From the NCBI GenBank assembly GCA_020631735.1, contig CM036223.1, forward strand, positions 4,812,191 to 4,876,190: a stretch of 64,000 nt of DNA. Direction: 5' to 3'. The notes beneath the pieces were generated by a model. The model was given only the letters and a program-made list of their open reading frames with translations, searched no databases and was not told the DNA's origin. This DNA comes from Saccharum officinarum. Its lineage: Eukaryota; Streptophyta; Magnoliopsida; Poales; Poaceae. This document shows, one piece after another, positions 46,948 through 57,667 of the stretch (its first letter is position 1; each line of letters starts with the position of its first letter). A program made the translations under genes and the position numbers.

Positions 46948-47710
46948 AGATCCACAGGACAAACTTGGATATGCCAAAAAAAAAATGCAGATTGACCTGA
47001 GCGCCTCCGCGAATAAACGAATGGAGCACTTCGAGAACAGCAAGTCACACTATACACCACGTGAGATTAAAAAGACCCTAGGCAAATCGAAGAGACGAAG
47101 ATAAATGAGGAGCAATCTGTGGATGCGAGAGAGAAAAATACCTATTCGTCAACAGAAGCGGCTACGGCAGCGACCGCAGCAGAACCGCATAGAAGCGGAA
47201 GATGCGCCGCCCAGCAGCGAGAACTCCAGGAAACTTCAGGAGAGCCGAGCCCCTCAGGCCTCAACGGACGGACTGCACGAGAACTTCGGAGATGAACAAA
47301 AAGGGAGAAGATGGATGCGGCGAGGAAAAGAGGCCGGCGTGAGCACCGAGAACACGACGCCTAGAGAGCCGAGCCTCTGACAGCAGCGACGCCGCCCATA
47401 CAGGAACGCGGAATATGGTGGACAGAACCAAAACAGACCACGAGGATAGATGGGCCCATAAAATCATGAAACACCAAACGCATGGGTACACACGCACGAG
47501 CCTTCGCAGCTGAGCACACAGTCGAGGAACTGGACACGTCTATCCAAACCGGAGGCACACGACCGGGAGACCGGGTAGCGGGCAACGCCACATGACACGC
47601 GGCAGCAGCAAATTGGAGGGCCGTATATGAACAGGAGGCAGGATGGCTGTGGAGGCGCGGATTCTACCCGCTATATCAAGTTTCATATTTGTTGAAGCGT
47701 CAATTACTGA
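46948..47710. other. Sequence left of the hAT insertion, no gene assigned
   Basis: Moderately GC-rich, short frames only. It was continuous with 51299 onward before the hAT element inserted. Confidence 0.4.
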
Positions 47711-47718
47711 ACTTTGAT
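47711..47718. repeat. Target-site duplication of hAT element (left, ACTTTGAT)
   Basis: Eight bases, identical to 51291-51298. Eight-base duplications are typical of hAT transposons. Confidence 0.88.
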
Positions 47719-50700
47719 CAAAGTTTTAAATAGCAGGCTAAGCCTCTTAGCGGTTGCCTCTCTAAAAGGCTAAGAAAGGCTATAGCGGGCTAAGCCATTT
47801 AGCGGCTGAGAAAAAAAAAAATCAAATATCATGTAATTTTACACATAATAAAGATATAGAAGATGAAAACATTACAAATACCAATAGGGACAGAGAGTTC
47901 AAAGTCTCACTAACACATTACATCAAAGTTCGTAGTTCATACATGATACATGATACATCACATAGGGACATATATGAGTTCAAAGTTTATACAAAGTTGA
48001 CAGACATTACACTGAATATCAACTAAACAGTGACAGCTAGACAGACAAACAAAAGGCATGGAGCCATAGGCCATAGTCTGGTACATATCAGTACATGACA
48101 CATGCATTCAGCATCTGAATAGTTTGTTCTACTCACCTAATCATCTTCAGCATCAGTAGATACCATAGCATTTTGATTTTCCACTGATTCAGAAGCAGAG
48201 GATGCAGACTGCGGCGTCATCAGAGATGATAGGGTCCTGAATTTCTTCTTAGGGCATGGAGCTCTCTTCCTATTGGCTTTTGCTTGAGATGTTGATGCTC
48301 CTTGTGCTTTTGCTGGTGGTTCTGTACATCCCTGATCTTCTTGACTTTGAGTTGCATTTGGTTCTAATCCAGTAATGAACTCATTGTTGTCATCCTCCAG
48401 CACATCATTAATTTCCTTCTCTATGGGATCTCTACTCTTGTTCTCTTTTTTCTGCCTTAGTTTGGAGTTAAATTTGACAAATACAAGGTCTCTCATCCTT
48501 TCATGAAGTAATCTGTTGCGCTTTTTTGTGTGTACCTAGTTTTGTTCATGTGAATAAAATTCAAGGAATGAGCAGCAATGCAAAATAAATTCATGTAGGT
48601 GAGCTCTGGAAGTAGAATTATTTTTAATACCTGTTCAAATACTGACCAATTCCTCTCACAGCCAGAGGAGCTACATGTTAAACTTAGAATCTTTATTGCC
48701 AACAGCCTCAAATGAGGTGTAGTTGTGCCATGATTCAGCCACCATGTTGCTGCATTAATAAGCAAAGAGTTAAACTCTTGTGATAGCAAAAACGATTATA
48801 TTGGACAATTCACCAATCACATTAGTTTCACAATTTTCACCTGGGTTGAAGTCCTTATTTCTCCTCCGCCTTGTGGCAATGTCATGTCCAAATGACCCTT
48901 GCTGTTCCTTATATTTGTTGAGGTCTTCAATGATATTATCTTGAATTTCTTCATCAGAAATTAGCGTCGTAACACATTCAATTACAGCAGCTCTAAATGA
49001 TACATCATTCTCAATGTCTGCCTTGTTTGGGTAATAATAATAAGGGTTCAAATAGTATCCAGCCAAGTGTAGTGGACTCTTCAATTTGTTGTCCCACCTT
49101 TGTCAATTATTTCCCAAACATGTTTGTATTTTGTCTCATCATTGTCAAACCTCAAAGCAATTTCTCTCTTTGCCTCGAGCATATATCCATGCAAAAATCC
49201 CATTGCAGGCACATCACTATCCATTCTTCTCAGCACATTAGCCAATGGCTCAAAAAAATTAACAGCACTATCAACATTTTTCCAAAAACCTTCAGAGTTC
49301 ATCACTTTTTCTGCCTTCTTCCCCTTAGCACTCTTCAGGTAACCCATCTCATTGAGATCATTATCTTTGAAGAGCCTTTTGAGGTCCTTCTTGTTGTCTT
49401 GCAAACTCTTCAGATTCAAATAAGGAGTGGCAAATCGAGTAACTCCAGAGCGAACCAAGTCCTTACCAAGATATTTTCTCATCAAATCCAGCACCCTTGT
49501 ATGAGCATAGAGAAATGTAGTCACTTGTCTTGCATTTGCAATTGTTTCCTGAACTGGTTCAAGCTTCCCAATGTCCTCCAACATGAGATCTAGACAGTGA
49601 GCTGCACATCCATTCCAAAATATTTTGGGTCTCTTTGCTGCTAGAAGACTTGCTGCTGCTACATTAACACTAGCATTGTCAGTGACCACTTGGATAACAT
49701 TTTCCTCACCTATGTCTTCAATGCATCTATCCACAAGGTCAAATATGTATTTACCATTTTTCTTGACAGCAGAGCAGTCCACAAAATCCAAAAAAGGACC
49801 CCTTCAGCACTATGCATGACCAAATTCATTACTCCCCTGCCCTTCTTATCTGTCCATGCATCTGTCATAAGTGTACAACCTGAGGTTTTCCATGCTTCCT
49901 AATGACTCTTGAATCCATCCAACACCTTCTGTTTCCTTTTCTGCAAGAATGGTCCACTCATCTCATAGGGACTAGGCCCTCTCAAACCTCTACCAAAGGC
50001 TCCAATGGCCTCAACCACATTGGCAAAGCTGGGAAGAAGTACTGTATTGTGTGCAATGCTAGCTTCATAAAAGAACTGACATATATACTCACAAGCTCTA
50101 TCCCTCTTCTCTTCTCTTTTCTGAGTTGTTAACTTTGTTTGAACCTTTTCGCTGACATAAGCTCCTTCTGGTTCTTCTGAACAACCTCTTCTATAGAAGC
50201 CAGCTTGTAGAACGTCTTGATAGATCCACTACCCGATGAAGAAACAACACTACGACTAGGTCCTTTTGCTAACTTTAGCACAATAATCTCATTCCCATGG
50301 TCAGAGTCTTCACTACACATTTCACCTTCTGAGTGATCCAGATCAATTTCATCTTTGGCCCTTTTCTTTTCCTTTTGCTTTTGTTCCTTTACACTAGTTT
50401 TCTTGTTAATCAAAGCTAGCATCTCTTCCATCACATCAGTCGGAACCTTGTCACACTTAGAGACACCTAAGCCACCGATACGAGCAAGATGATACTTCAC
50501 TCTTGTAATTCCTGTGTTCATCGTCTTCTTGCAGTAGTTGCACACTAGTGAATGCTTCTTCATTGGGTCTAGGCAATAACAATGACTCCATGCAGGGTCA
50601 TCTGAGTTGATAACAACTTTGGTTGAAGTTGATTGTTCTACTGATTCAGATGCAACACTTGATGGGGCACCTAACCAACCAAATTAATATGAGATACAAA

Positions 50701-51290
50701 AATGTCAGGCTTACTGCACCAACCTAGAACAGATCTAAAAGTCTAAAACTCTACTTTATTCATGGGAAATAGATGCTCACTACTCACTACCATTCACTTA
50801 CAGCAGCACAAATGCACAACAGAGGAAAAATGAAAAGAGTTTGAAGAATCTCACCTTCTGGCTGGGATTGGGACATGGCCGTCACAGCAACGGTAGCAGG
50901 CACCGTCGCTTGCAATATGTTCTCGCCGCTTGCCGCCGCTGACTTTCGAGTTCCAACTCCCCTTGCCGATCTTGCAGCTTGCACCCTCGCCGGTCACAGC
51001 AGCAATAGCATCCGGCGGCGCCGCCGCCAGCACTCACTCGAGCTCAGGAGGAAAAGGTGTCGAATGGCTAGGGTAATGCCTGGGACAGCTTCCCATCGGT
51101 ATATATCCGAATGATTTGGGCCTGTAAGTGTAATGGGCCGATGGAAATAAAGGCCCAGGCCAAATAGCGGCGCTAAATTAACCATGATTTTAGCGGATTT
51201 AGCGTTAAAATCTTCATAGCTTAGCGTTGCTCTTCCAGATCCACTAAATAGCGCTATAGCGGCCGCTATAGCGCGCTATTTACAACTTTG
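47719..51290 (-). mobile_element. Complete hAT transposon (3,572 bp)
   Basis: Terminal inverted repeats CAAAGTTTTAAATAGCAGGC (left) and CAAAGTTGTAAATAGCGCGC (right, reverse complement) are flanked by the ACTTTGAT duplication. Subterminal regions are dense in TAGCGGC/GCTATAGC words on both sides. Such arrays are where hAT transposases usually bind. One transposase gene fills the interior on the minus strand. Confidence 0.92.
48140..50984 (-). pseudogene. hAT transposase (BED finger, DUF659, hAT dimerisation domain), few lesions
   Basis: Exon 1 (50984-50854) ends at a GTGAGA donor. Exon 2 starts at 50670 and contains a BED-type zinc finger (CNYCKKTMNTGITRVKYH). The DUF659 and catalytic region covers about 50100-49081 (TLMTDAWTDKKGRGVMNLV, VTDNASVNVAAAS, GCAAHCLDLMLED). 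The C-terminal hAT dimerisation domain at 48760-48490 has WWLNHGTTTPHLRLLAIKIL and SSSGCERNWSVFEQ. A further intron separates it from the basic C-terminal exon ending at 48137. Lesions seen are a frameshift near 50150, a TAG near 49908 (probable former glutamine codon) and an extra T in the run near 49795. The protein would cut and rejoin the element ends. Confidence 0.9.
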
Positions 51291-51298
51291 ACTTTGAT
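51291..51298. repeat. Target-site duplication of hAT element (right, ACTTTGAT)
   Basis: Matches 47711-47718. Confidence 0.88.
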
Positions 51299-52119
51299 TG
51301 CTCAAATGGAGAAGGTGGAGGAGGCCTATCCTGCCCAGCGTTGAGGGCCGGGGCGCGACGAGGCAGCCCCCACGGCGGCGCATGATGGGCCTAGAGCGGA
51401 GCCGTACGGCGGGGCGCTGCGAGGCCAAGACCAGGGCTGAGCTCGCCGGAGCCGGGGCCGGAACCCGCCTCCACGGCGGAGCTCACCGGCGCCGGACGGG
51501 AGCAGACACGCCGAAACGGCTGCGCGCGAGAGGTTGGGAACGGAGCCAGCCCGCACGATGGAGTTCGCCGGAGCCTGGGGTGTAGCTCGGCCATCTCTCA
51601 CCTCTACGTTGTCTCCGCATGCGAGCGAGTCGTCCATGGCCGGTAGGCGGTGCTCGATCGGCGCTCAATCCAGAGCCGTGAGCCGAATGCCAGGATCAGT
51701 ATTCAGTAGATCCGATCCACGGCTGCTCGTGCTGGCACGCCTGGCGGCCGATGGCTCACGTATTTCCCCAATTGCGAGATGACGTTGGGATACATAAAAA
51801 ATCAATCTATTATTAGCAAAATCCAAATAGTGATTGATTATCGAAAGGCAAACGAGATATATGATTTTCATCGTGGTCTGTCTTCCGGGCAAACATGCAT
51901 CTATGCACGCATGTCCTTGCTGATGATCCTTCTCCAATGCGTAGAGATTGTGCCGTTTTGGCCGATGGTGTACACATGCCCACGGCCAATCGGCGGCGTG
52001 TGCTGAGTCAAGGCGTTGGAAAAACAGAAATCAAACCACAATTAGGATCATATTTCAAGATCCATAAATCATTAACAAATTAAGAACGTCTCACCTAGTT
52101 GGAAGAGCCACTGATAACG
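51299..52119. other. Sequence between hAT and E 5' LTR; degenerate primer-binding site at its end
   Basis: GC-rich to about 51780 and then mixed, with no recognisable protein. Bases 52104-52117 read GAGCCACTGATAA, i.e. TTATCAGTGGCTC on the minus strand. This resembles a decayed initiator-methionine tRNA primer site (TATCAG core) next to the LTR. Confidence 0.4.
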
Positions 52120-52296
52120 TGTTGAGAATCGACCTGTTTATAGATTGCCAGATCCGTTTTCTCGTTTTTCCTGTCTCCAGTTCCAAGAAAGAGGCGTATA
52201 AAAGTTGTAGATGCAGATCCCGTTTTCCTTCCCAATTCTCAAGAACAACACAAGGAACGCAGGAGACAAATATACGTGGGAGGGAGCCATCTCTTA
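52120..52296 (-). repeat. 5' LTR of copia-like element E, truncated by Helitron insertion
   Basis: TGTTGAGAATCGACC onward matches 32775-32951 with scattered substitutions. The match stops at ...CATCTCTTA, exactly where Helitron sequence TCTACCCTACTAATA begins. The remaining third of the LTR should lie beyond the other end of the Helitron, outside the window. Confidence 0.82.
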
Positions 52297-52663
52297 TCTA
52301 CCCTACTAATACACCGACCTTTTTCTTTTCTACATCCACACAAACAAATGTCCCCCACTGAGAAACTACTCCTACATCCACCTTAAAAGTGTACCCACAA
52401 AAACAACATCTTTCAAAATGAAGTGTCCAGATTTAGTCTCAGCAATCTCTCTCCTTAGTCACTCAGGTCCAAGGCCAAGATCCCTTGTGTCAACCTCCTC
52501 ATCCTCACGTCTCCGCGCCCGACGCGAAGCCGCCGCTAATCACGCACACGCCCGCGCGCAAGGCAAGCCACCCCTAATCATGCTCGACTGCTCTCCCTGC
52601 TCACAGTCCGTCCCTGCCGCGTTCCGATCGCCCGTCCTGCCTCCTTCGCCATTGTCGCTGCTT

Positions 52664-52920
52664 TCAGGTTCTGCAGTAGGCCGGACTTGCAGGAGGAGAA
52701 CGAGTACCGGAACTTGCCTCATCATTGCTCCAGGCGGCGCTGATGGGGCTGATCCAGTACGTCGGGGTCACGAAGGTGTAGCCGCAGCTCGTCGGAGGGT
52801 TGCAGCACCCCGACTGCAGAGGGGTCATCCTTTTCGGGGCCGCCGTGAACAGGTCCTGCGGCCTGTCCATCCCTGCCACGTCGATCTCTGCCGCGGACGC
52901 CGCTCCGACGTTCTTAATGC
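52664..52920 (-). pseudogene. Captured tetraspanin exon fragment in the Helitron
   Basis: On the minus strand the translation includes MTPLQSGCCNPPTSCGYTF and VTPTYWISPISAAWSNDE. After a one-base shift it reads SSCKSGLLQNLKA. The GCC-x-PP-x-SCG-Y motif followed by a W-SND and C-K-x-G-LL-x-N-L segment is characteristic of the large extracellular loop of plant tetraspanins, four-pass membrane proteins. It is antisense to the Helitron, lacks membrane segments and is frameshifted, so it is a gene-capture fragment. This is the only host-derived coding sequence I recognise in the window. Confidence 0.75.
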
Positions 52921-53640
52921 AGGTTTGATGATGGACAACTTGCTACTTTGCTACGTATACTGGACACAAGGGATTCCCACCTTTCTCCTGTGACACAGAT
53001 GCAATAATCTTTCGACAAAGATGTGTCTGTTCGCAGGATGAATTTTACCTACAGCATTGATAGATGAACCAGAGGTATGACATGCCACCTATGCCTACAG
53101 TAATTTTATTCAGTTCATAGTGTCCACTTTACACTGCTAGACTGGGTGAATTGTTGCTTGCTTTACCATGGTCGCCAATGCCTACAGGAATTTTCATGTG
53201 TACAGTTTAGTTCTACCACCGTTGCCTGCTCAACCCTTCTCTGATCCTTCTGTTCTGCAGATCCCCTTGAAATCTCCAATAAATGATTCTGTTTATATCG
53301 CGAAAATTCAAGTTTTTTTCCCAATTGCAATATCTTTCACAGGAAGATGGACTGAAAAACTGAATGAATGAACAACTGAATCATTGATGGACTGAAAGAC
53401 TCAATTGGTATGATAATATTTGCCTTGTCCTTGCATTTCGAATCTTTAGTGATGTTTTGTTGCCATTCCTCACTCTATTCTCAGAACAACAAACATATGA
53501 ATTTTCAGATTATTGCTTTCAAAATGGGGGACGCCAGGAGAGGGACGCACTGCGCTCAGCGATGTAACAAACATACATACTCTTGGTACATGCATACACA
53601 CATATTGCTATCAGATATATATACAACGCCATAAATAAGA
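52921..53640 (+). other. Helitron interior before the helicase start
   Basis: AT-rich with short frames. No captured gene recognised. Confidence 0.4.
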
Positions 53641-53647
53641 AACCACC

Positions 53648-55563
53648 ATGTCAACAGCTTGCAGCGAAGAACAACGCAAGAGAGAGGAAAGGAATAGGAA
53701 ACAACGTGAGTACCGCGCTAGAAAAAGGGCTCAAGAAACAAACGAGGAAAGGGAGGAGAGGAATAAGAGGCAGCGTGAGTACCGTGCTCGCCGAAAGGCT
53801 GAAACAAGTGCACTTTCAAATGCACCGGATCAACCAGGTGCGCCATCTTCACTAATCTTGCGTGTTATAAGAATACGGTGTTTATTTTGTTCATGGACCT
53901 TGCACTATTTACTTCAACAGCGACGCAATATTCAGAGACTATGACCGTCCTGCAGCCATTGGGCGAGGGATGCATTTCCGCCCCAAACATGAACTGTGTT
54001 GACATGAATATGGCAGGAACCTCAGCCGGAGTAGGACAAGCATCACCAATCCAGACGAGGTATTCCAAAATCTTTACTGGGCCATCCTCAGTTCAAGACA
54101 AAGAAAATCAAAACCCATGTCATTCTCCAAAATGGTTGCATCGAAACGATAACTATGTCAGAAAGAGGCATCAAGTGTATGGAGATAATGCACTTCAGCA
54201 ATCTGCTGAAATAGTTCAGGATCCAGGTGTGTGGCATTTAGTGAATTTTTTTCGATAATAACTACTCAATCGATGGATCAATCTTTTTCATTTTATATGC
54301 CACCGTAACAACAAATTGCTCATCAGTGTCCAGTTCAATTACCAACAAGCTACTGAGAAGAGAGAGGTACAACAATATGGAAGCCTAAAAAAACAGACAT
54401 TATTGGAGAAAAAAAGGGACTATGCAAGGGATAAGAGAATGAGTGGACATGAGGCCATGCACCATACTCCAGACAGCAATGCACACCCTGAATTGCTTCA
54501 TAGTTTTTTCCCTTGTGCCACTTTTTTAAAAACCCACAGAGGCAATAGTGACAGCCCACCTTTTTTCTGCAGATGTATCACCGCCTCTCCAGACATTAAA
54601 TGGAACCATCGATCGGGTAGATGAATATGACACTAGCTTGTTCCAACCTGCACACCCTGAATTAGAAGAATATGATGAAGAAGAAGGTGGGTTTATTTAT
54701 AATAATGTCACATACCATTACTTCATATCAATTAGTTCTTTTTACTGATGCAGATGCCATGAACCATGTAACAGATCACCTGGAAGACATGGAAGATCAG
54801 AGCGACGACGACAAAGCTAGGCAATTCCGCGGGGAAGGTACCTGGATATAAGTACTGAATCATACTGTTTTCTAAGTTTTACCATGTCTATTTATAGCCC
54901 ATCCTTAACTTCCATGCAGATGAAGGATTTGAATCATACCATGTACATGGTCATAATGACCTCGACGACCCTTACGACTATGTCTACCAGAGTTTACCAG
55001 ATCAGCACCATGTTTTGAAAAAGGTATCTGATTGCAGCCACTGTGGGGCAATACGATTCAAATATGAACCACCAGGATTTTGTTACAGAAAACAAAAGAT
55101 CCATGTGCATATTCCTGAAGTGTCGGCTGAATTAAAAAGGTTGTTTACCAGTCAGATAGATACTGATGCAAAATATTTTAGAAAACACATACGTTACTTC
55201 AACTCTCATTTCTCTTTCACGACCCTTGGGGTTACCTTGGATCGATGAGTTGCAACCGCAGCAGGCATTGGTATCTATACATTCCGGGTGCACGGTTCCT
55301 TGTACCATCGTCTCGATCATTTGGTCCCAGGTTCCAAGGGGCCGCGACACATGCAGCTCTACTTTTACAATAAGGCAGATGACACGTTAACACATAGAAT
55401 ACGGAGATCTCCTGACCTTGACATAAACCTCATAAGAAATGTTCTCAGTATATTGGAGGACAACCCTTATGCTCAGACCTTCAAGAGGGTTGGAGCCATT
55501 CCAAATCTTGATGACTACGTAATTGAACTAAATACTAATGTCACGCCTGACCAGCGGAGGTAC
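53648..55563 (+). pseudogene. Helitron Rep/helicase, N-terminal exons
   Basis: The ATG at 53648 starts a charged N terminus with two copies of a REERNR/KQREYRAR-type repeat. Several short exons follow (about 53648-53834, 53922-54230, 54340-54480, 54575-54690, 54755-54837 and 54920-55560). The last contains SDCSHCGAIRFKYEPPGFCY, FNSHFSFTTLGVTLDR and RRSPDLDINLIRNVLSILED, hallmarks of the region before the Helitron_like_N domain. A TGA at about 55246 replaces an arginine codon. The frame stops at a splice donor where element A inserted. It continues at 972 on the minus strand of the left contig. Confidence 0.88.
55559..55563. repeat. Target-site duplication of element A (right copy, GGTAC = GTACC reversed)
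   Basis: Adjacent to the TGTCAGTG terminus of the inverted LTR. Pairs with 1066-1070. Confidence 0.85.
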
Positions 55564-56024
55564 TGTCAGTGTTTGACCACCGATAGCCTGTCACGGGGGT
55601 ACCTGGGATAGTTGTTCGGGCTTCGGCGTATGCTAGAACTCGACGGTGAACGTAGAGATAGTGAATTTATACTGGTTCGGGCCCTCGATCATAATTGAGT
55701 AATAGCCTTTACGTCCAGTCGGTGTTAGCCTTTACGTTGGATTGATTGTGTTGTATTATCTCCTCTTACAGGGGTGCCCACGCCCTCTCTTTATATCGAT
55801 AGAGAAGGCTGTGGTGCGGTTACAATCCTAGTTAGATCCAAAGAAGGTGTCCTGAACTAAATACAGAAGTTACTTTCCATAGGAATCCGGCTATCTGACC
55901 TATTCTACTCGGGTTCGGTGTAGCGGACGCTGCACCTCTCCTTGTTGCTCCAGTCCGTGGGCCAGGCCAGGGCCCATGACTCGTAGTCATATCGTTAGGG
56001 AACTCTGTAGGTCCCGCATCGACA
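55564..56024 (-). repeat. 3' LTR of element A (inverted relative to the 5' LTR as assembled)
   Basis: 461 bp. It is the reverse complement of 1071-1528 with scattered substitutions and carries intact termini TGTCGATG...CACTGACA on the minus strand. Confidence 0.9.
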
Positions 56025-57540
56025 AACCTCCGGGCATTTCATGGTTGAACTCGAAGACCTCCTTGTTTCTCCAGCTTTGCCTGATGAATTAGGCTTGTTC
56101 CGGGTTCTTTCGACGTGAAGCCTTGAAGTGGTCCTATCTTGAAGAAGTCTTTTGAGTGATGTGCGCTTTTTTAAAGAAAAAGGGCACTCACTGAGTGTAG
56201 CCCCTGAGCCTCTTGCTATTTGGAACAAAAAAGTTGGAGGGTCTTGAATTTTTGATTGTTGAAAAAACTGAAAATTTCTTCTGAGGATATGTACCCTGCA
56301 GCCCCTAAGCATCTTTTCGGGTTCTTTTTGATCGTCAAGAACTTGGATAGAGGGTTTTTTATCATTTTCTTAGGTAGCCAACCTTATATCCGAGGTTGGT
56401 GGTGGTTGGCGGTTGAATTGAATTCTCTGTAGTCACGAGGTGTACAGTGTTGGTATATTCTTTCGAATATGCTTGTCCTTGAGTACTGTTCCTTCACGCG
56501 TGTGTCCTCTCTTATTGATTTCTGTCTTTTCATTGAGACCTTTGTCAGGCTTGTTCTGTTGGTGCTTCCGGTCTATGTGCACCGTTCTTTGTCTTATAAA
56601 TACCCTCCCGGTGTGCTGCTTTGATTCATCAGGTGCCTTGTTGTATAGTCTGAAGTTCCTGTAGTCATGAATATGATAGTTTGTGAAGTAGAGCAACCTC
56701 CGGGCGTGAGTTGTAATTCTTGTAAATCTTGTAGTAGATGGAAGAAGTCTTTTGATCAAGATTAGAGGTAGACTAATCTCGCAGCGGCATTATACTAGGT
56801 AGTGCGTGCTGGTAGGTGGAAGAAGTCTTATGATGTGGGATGCGTTCCCTCATCCAACAGTCCCGGGTTGATCCTTCTACACTGTCTTGCGACTGTCCAG
56901 TGCAGATCAGCATCTGATCCAGGATCACATCGGGCTTGGATAGACTAATGCTTGTGAGCCTCCCCTGGACTATGTTGTTCGGCTGTGCTGCTGATATCCG
57001 TCTTGAATGCACTGCGTCCTTCCTTTGAAGAAAACAGTGTATCCGAGTTGGGTGTCTTCTGCCGTGTTGTAACTAGGAGCACGTAGTCGTTTCTAGAGCC
57101 GTATTCTTTTTGGGCTCCTTGTTGCTACCTTGCTCGTTGTAGTACTGAGTTCGTTGGGTCTTGTAAGATCTACAATCTTGTATCTTTTAAAGTCATTTGT
57201 AATGGAAAGAATCTTGTCTTCTGAGTTGTTGTTCTTCTTCTTGCTGTATTGCCCTAGTTGTTTCTGAGACTCCCGAGTTCTTTATGTGAAAACCGAGTTC
57301 TTTGTCTTCCTAGTGTGGTAACCTTTATTTGCCTCACTGTTAAATGAGTTCTTTTTTTGAGTAATATAAGAACTCTGCCGTGGTATTGGACGAATAAATC
57401 TAAAATCTGCCGTTGTACTGTACCGTTGTGAAAAGGCGTGTCGTCCGTCATTTCAGCCGCATTAGTTATGGCGGGGAATAGACCGTTGCGTTCCCATGCC
57501 ATGTTAATCGGGCCTGGTGGGCCGTATTTTCACCGTTGTA
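56025..57540 (-). other. Element A spacer between 3' LTR and antisense gene
   Basis: 1.5 kb of T-rich plus-strand sequence with no supported frame. It presumably holds the upstream region of the antisense gene. The polypurine tract near 56026-56036 is poorly preserved. Confidence 0.5.
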
Positions 57541-57543
57541 AGT

Positions 57544-57552
57544 CTATTTAAG
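57544..57552 (+). promoter_or_regulatory. TATA-like box of A antisense gene
   Basis: CTATTTAAG followed by a TTCTTC-rich leader, about 120 nt before the ATG at 57668. This is comparable in position with the box in element B. Confidence 0.5.
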
Positions 57553-57667
57553 AGGCCTTCTTCTTCTTCTTCCATCTTACCCTGCTTTTGCCTTCTAGCT
57601 TTTATCTTTTGCAAAACCCTAGCACCTAGAGCACCGCCGCTGTTTGTTCTTAGTGCTTTGCTTTTGT

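Larger units (their letters stand above)
52297..55563 (+). mobile_element. Helitron, 5' part (5' terminus to element A insertion)
   Basis: It starts TCTACCCTACTAATAC, which fits the TC-start of grass Helitrons. It lies between A (52296) and the T that continues the copia LTR in the uninterrupted copy, which is the expected A^T target without duplication. It contains a captured tetraspanin fragment and the N-terminal exons of the Rep/helicase. It is cut at 55563 by element A. Confidence 0.85.

Noticed and set aside
51298..51668. GC-rich overlapping frames of about 60-100 codons on both strands
   Set aside because: Codon-insensitive GC-rich sequence without a recognisable protein. Possibly a host 5' region, but not supportable.
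53583..53855. 90-codon frame overlapping the Helitron helicase start
   Set aside because: It reads the repeat region of the helicase N terminus in another frame. The frame from 53648 has the known REERNR/KQREYRAR pattern.
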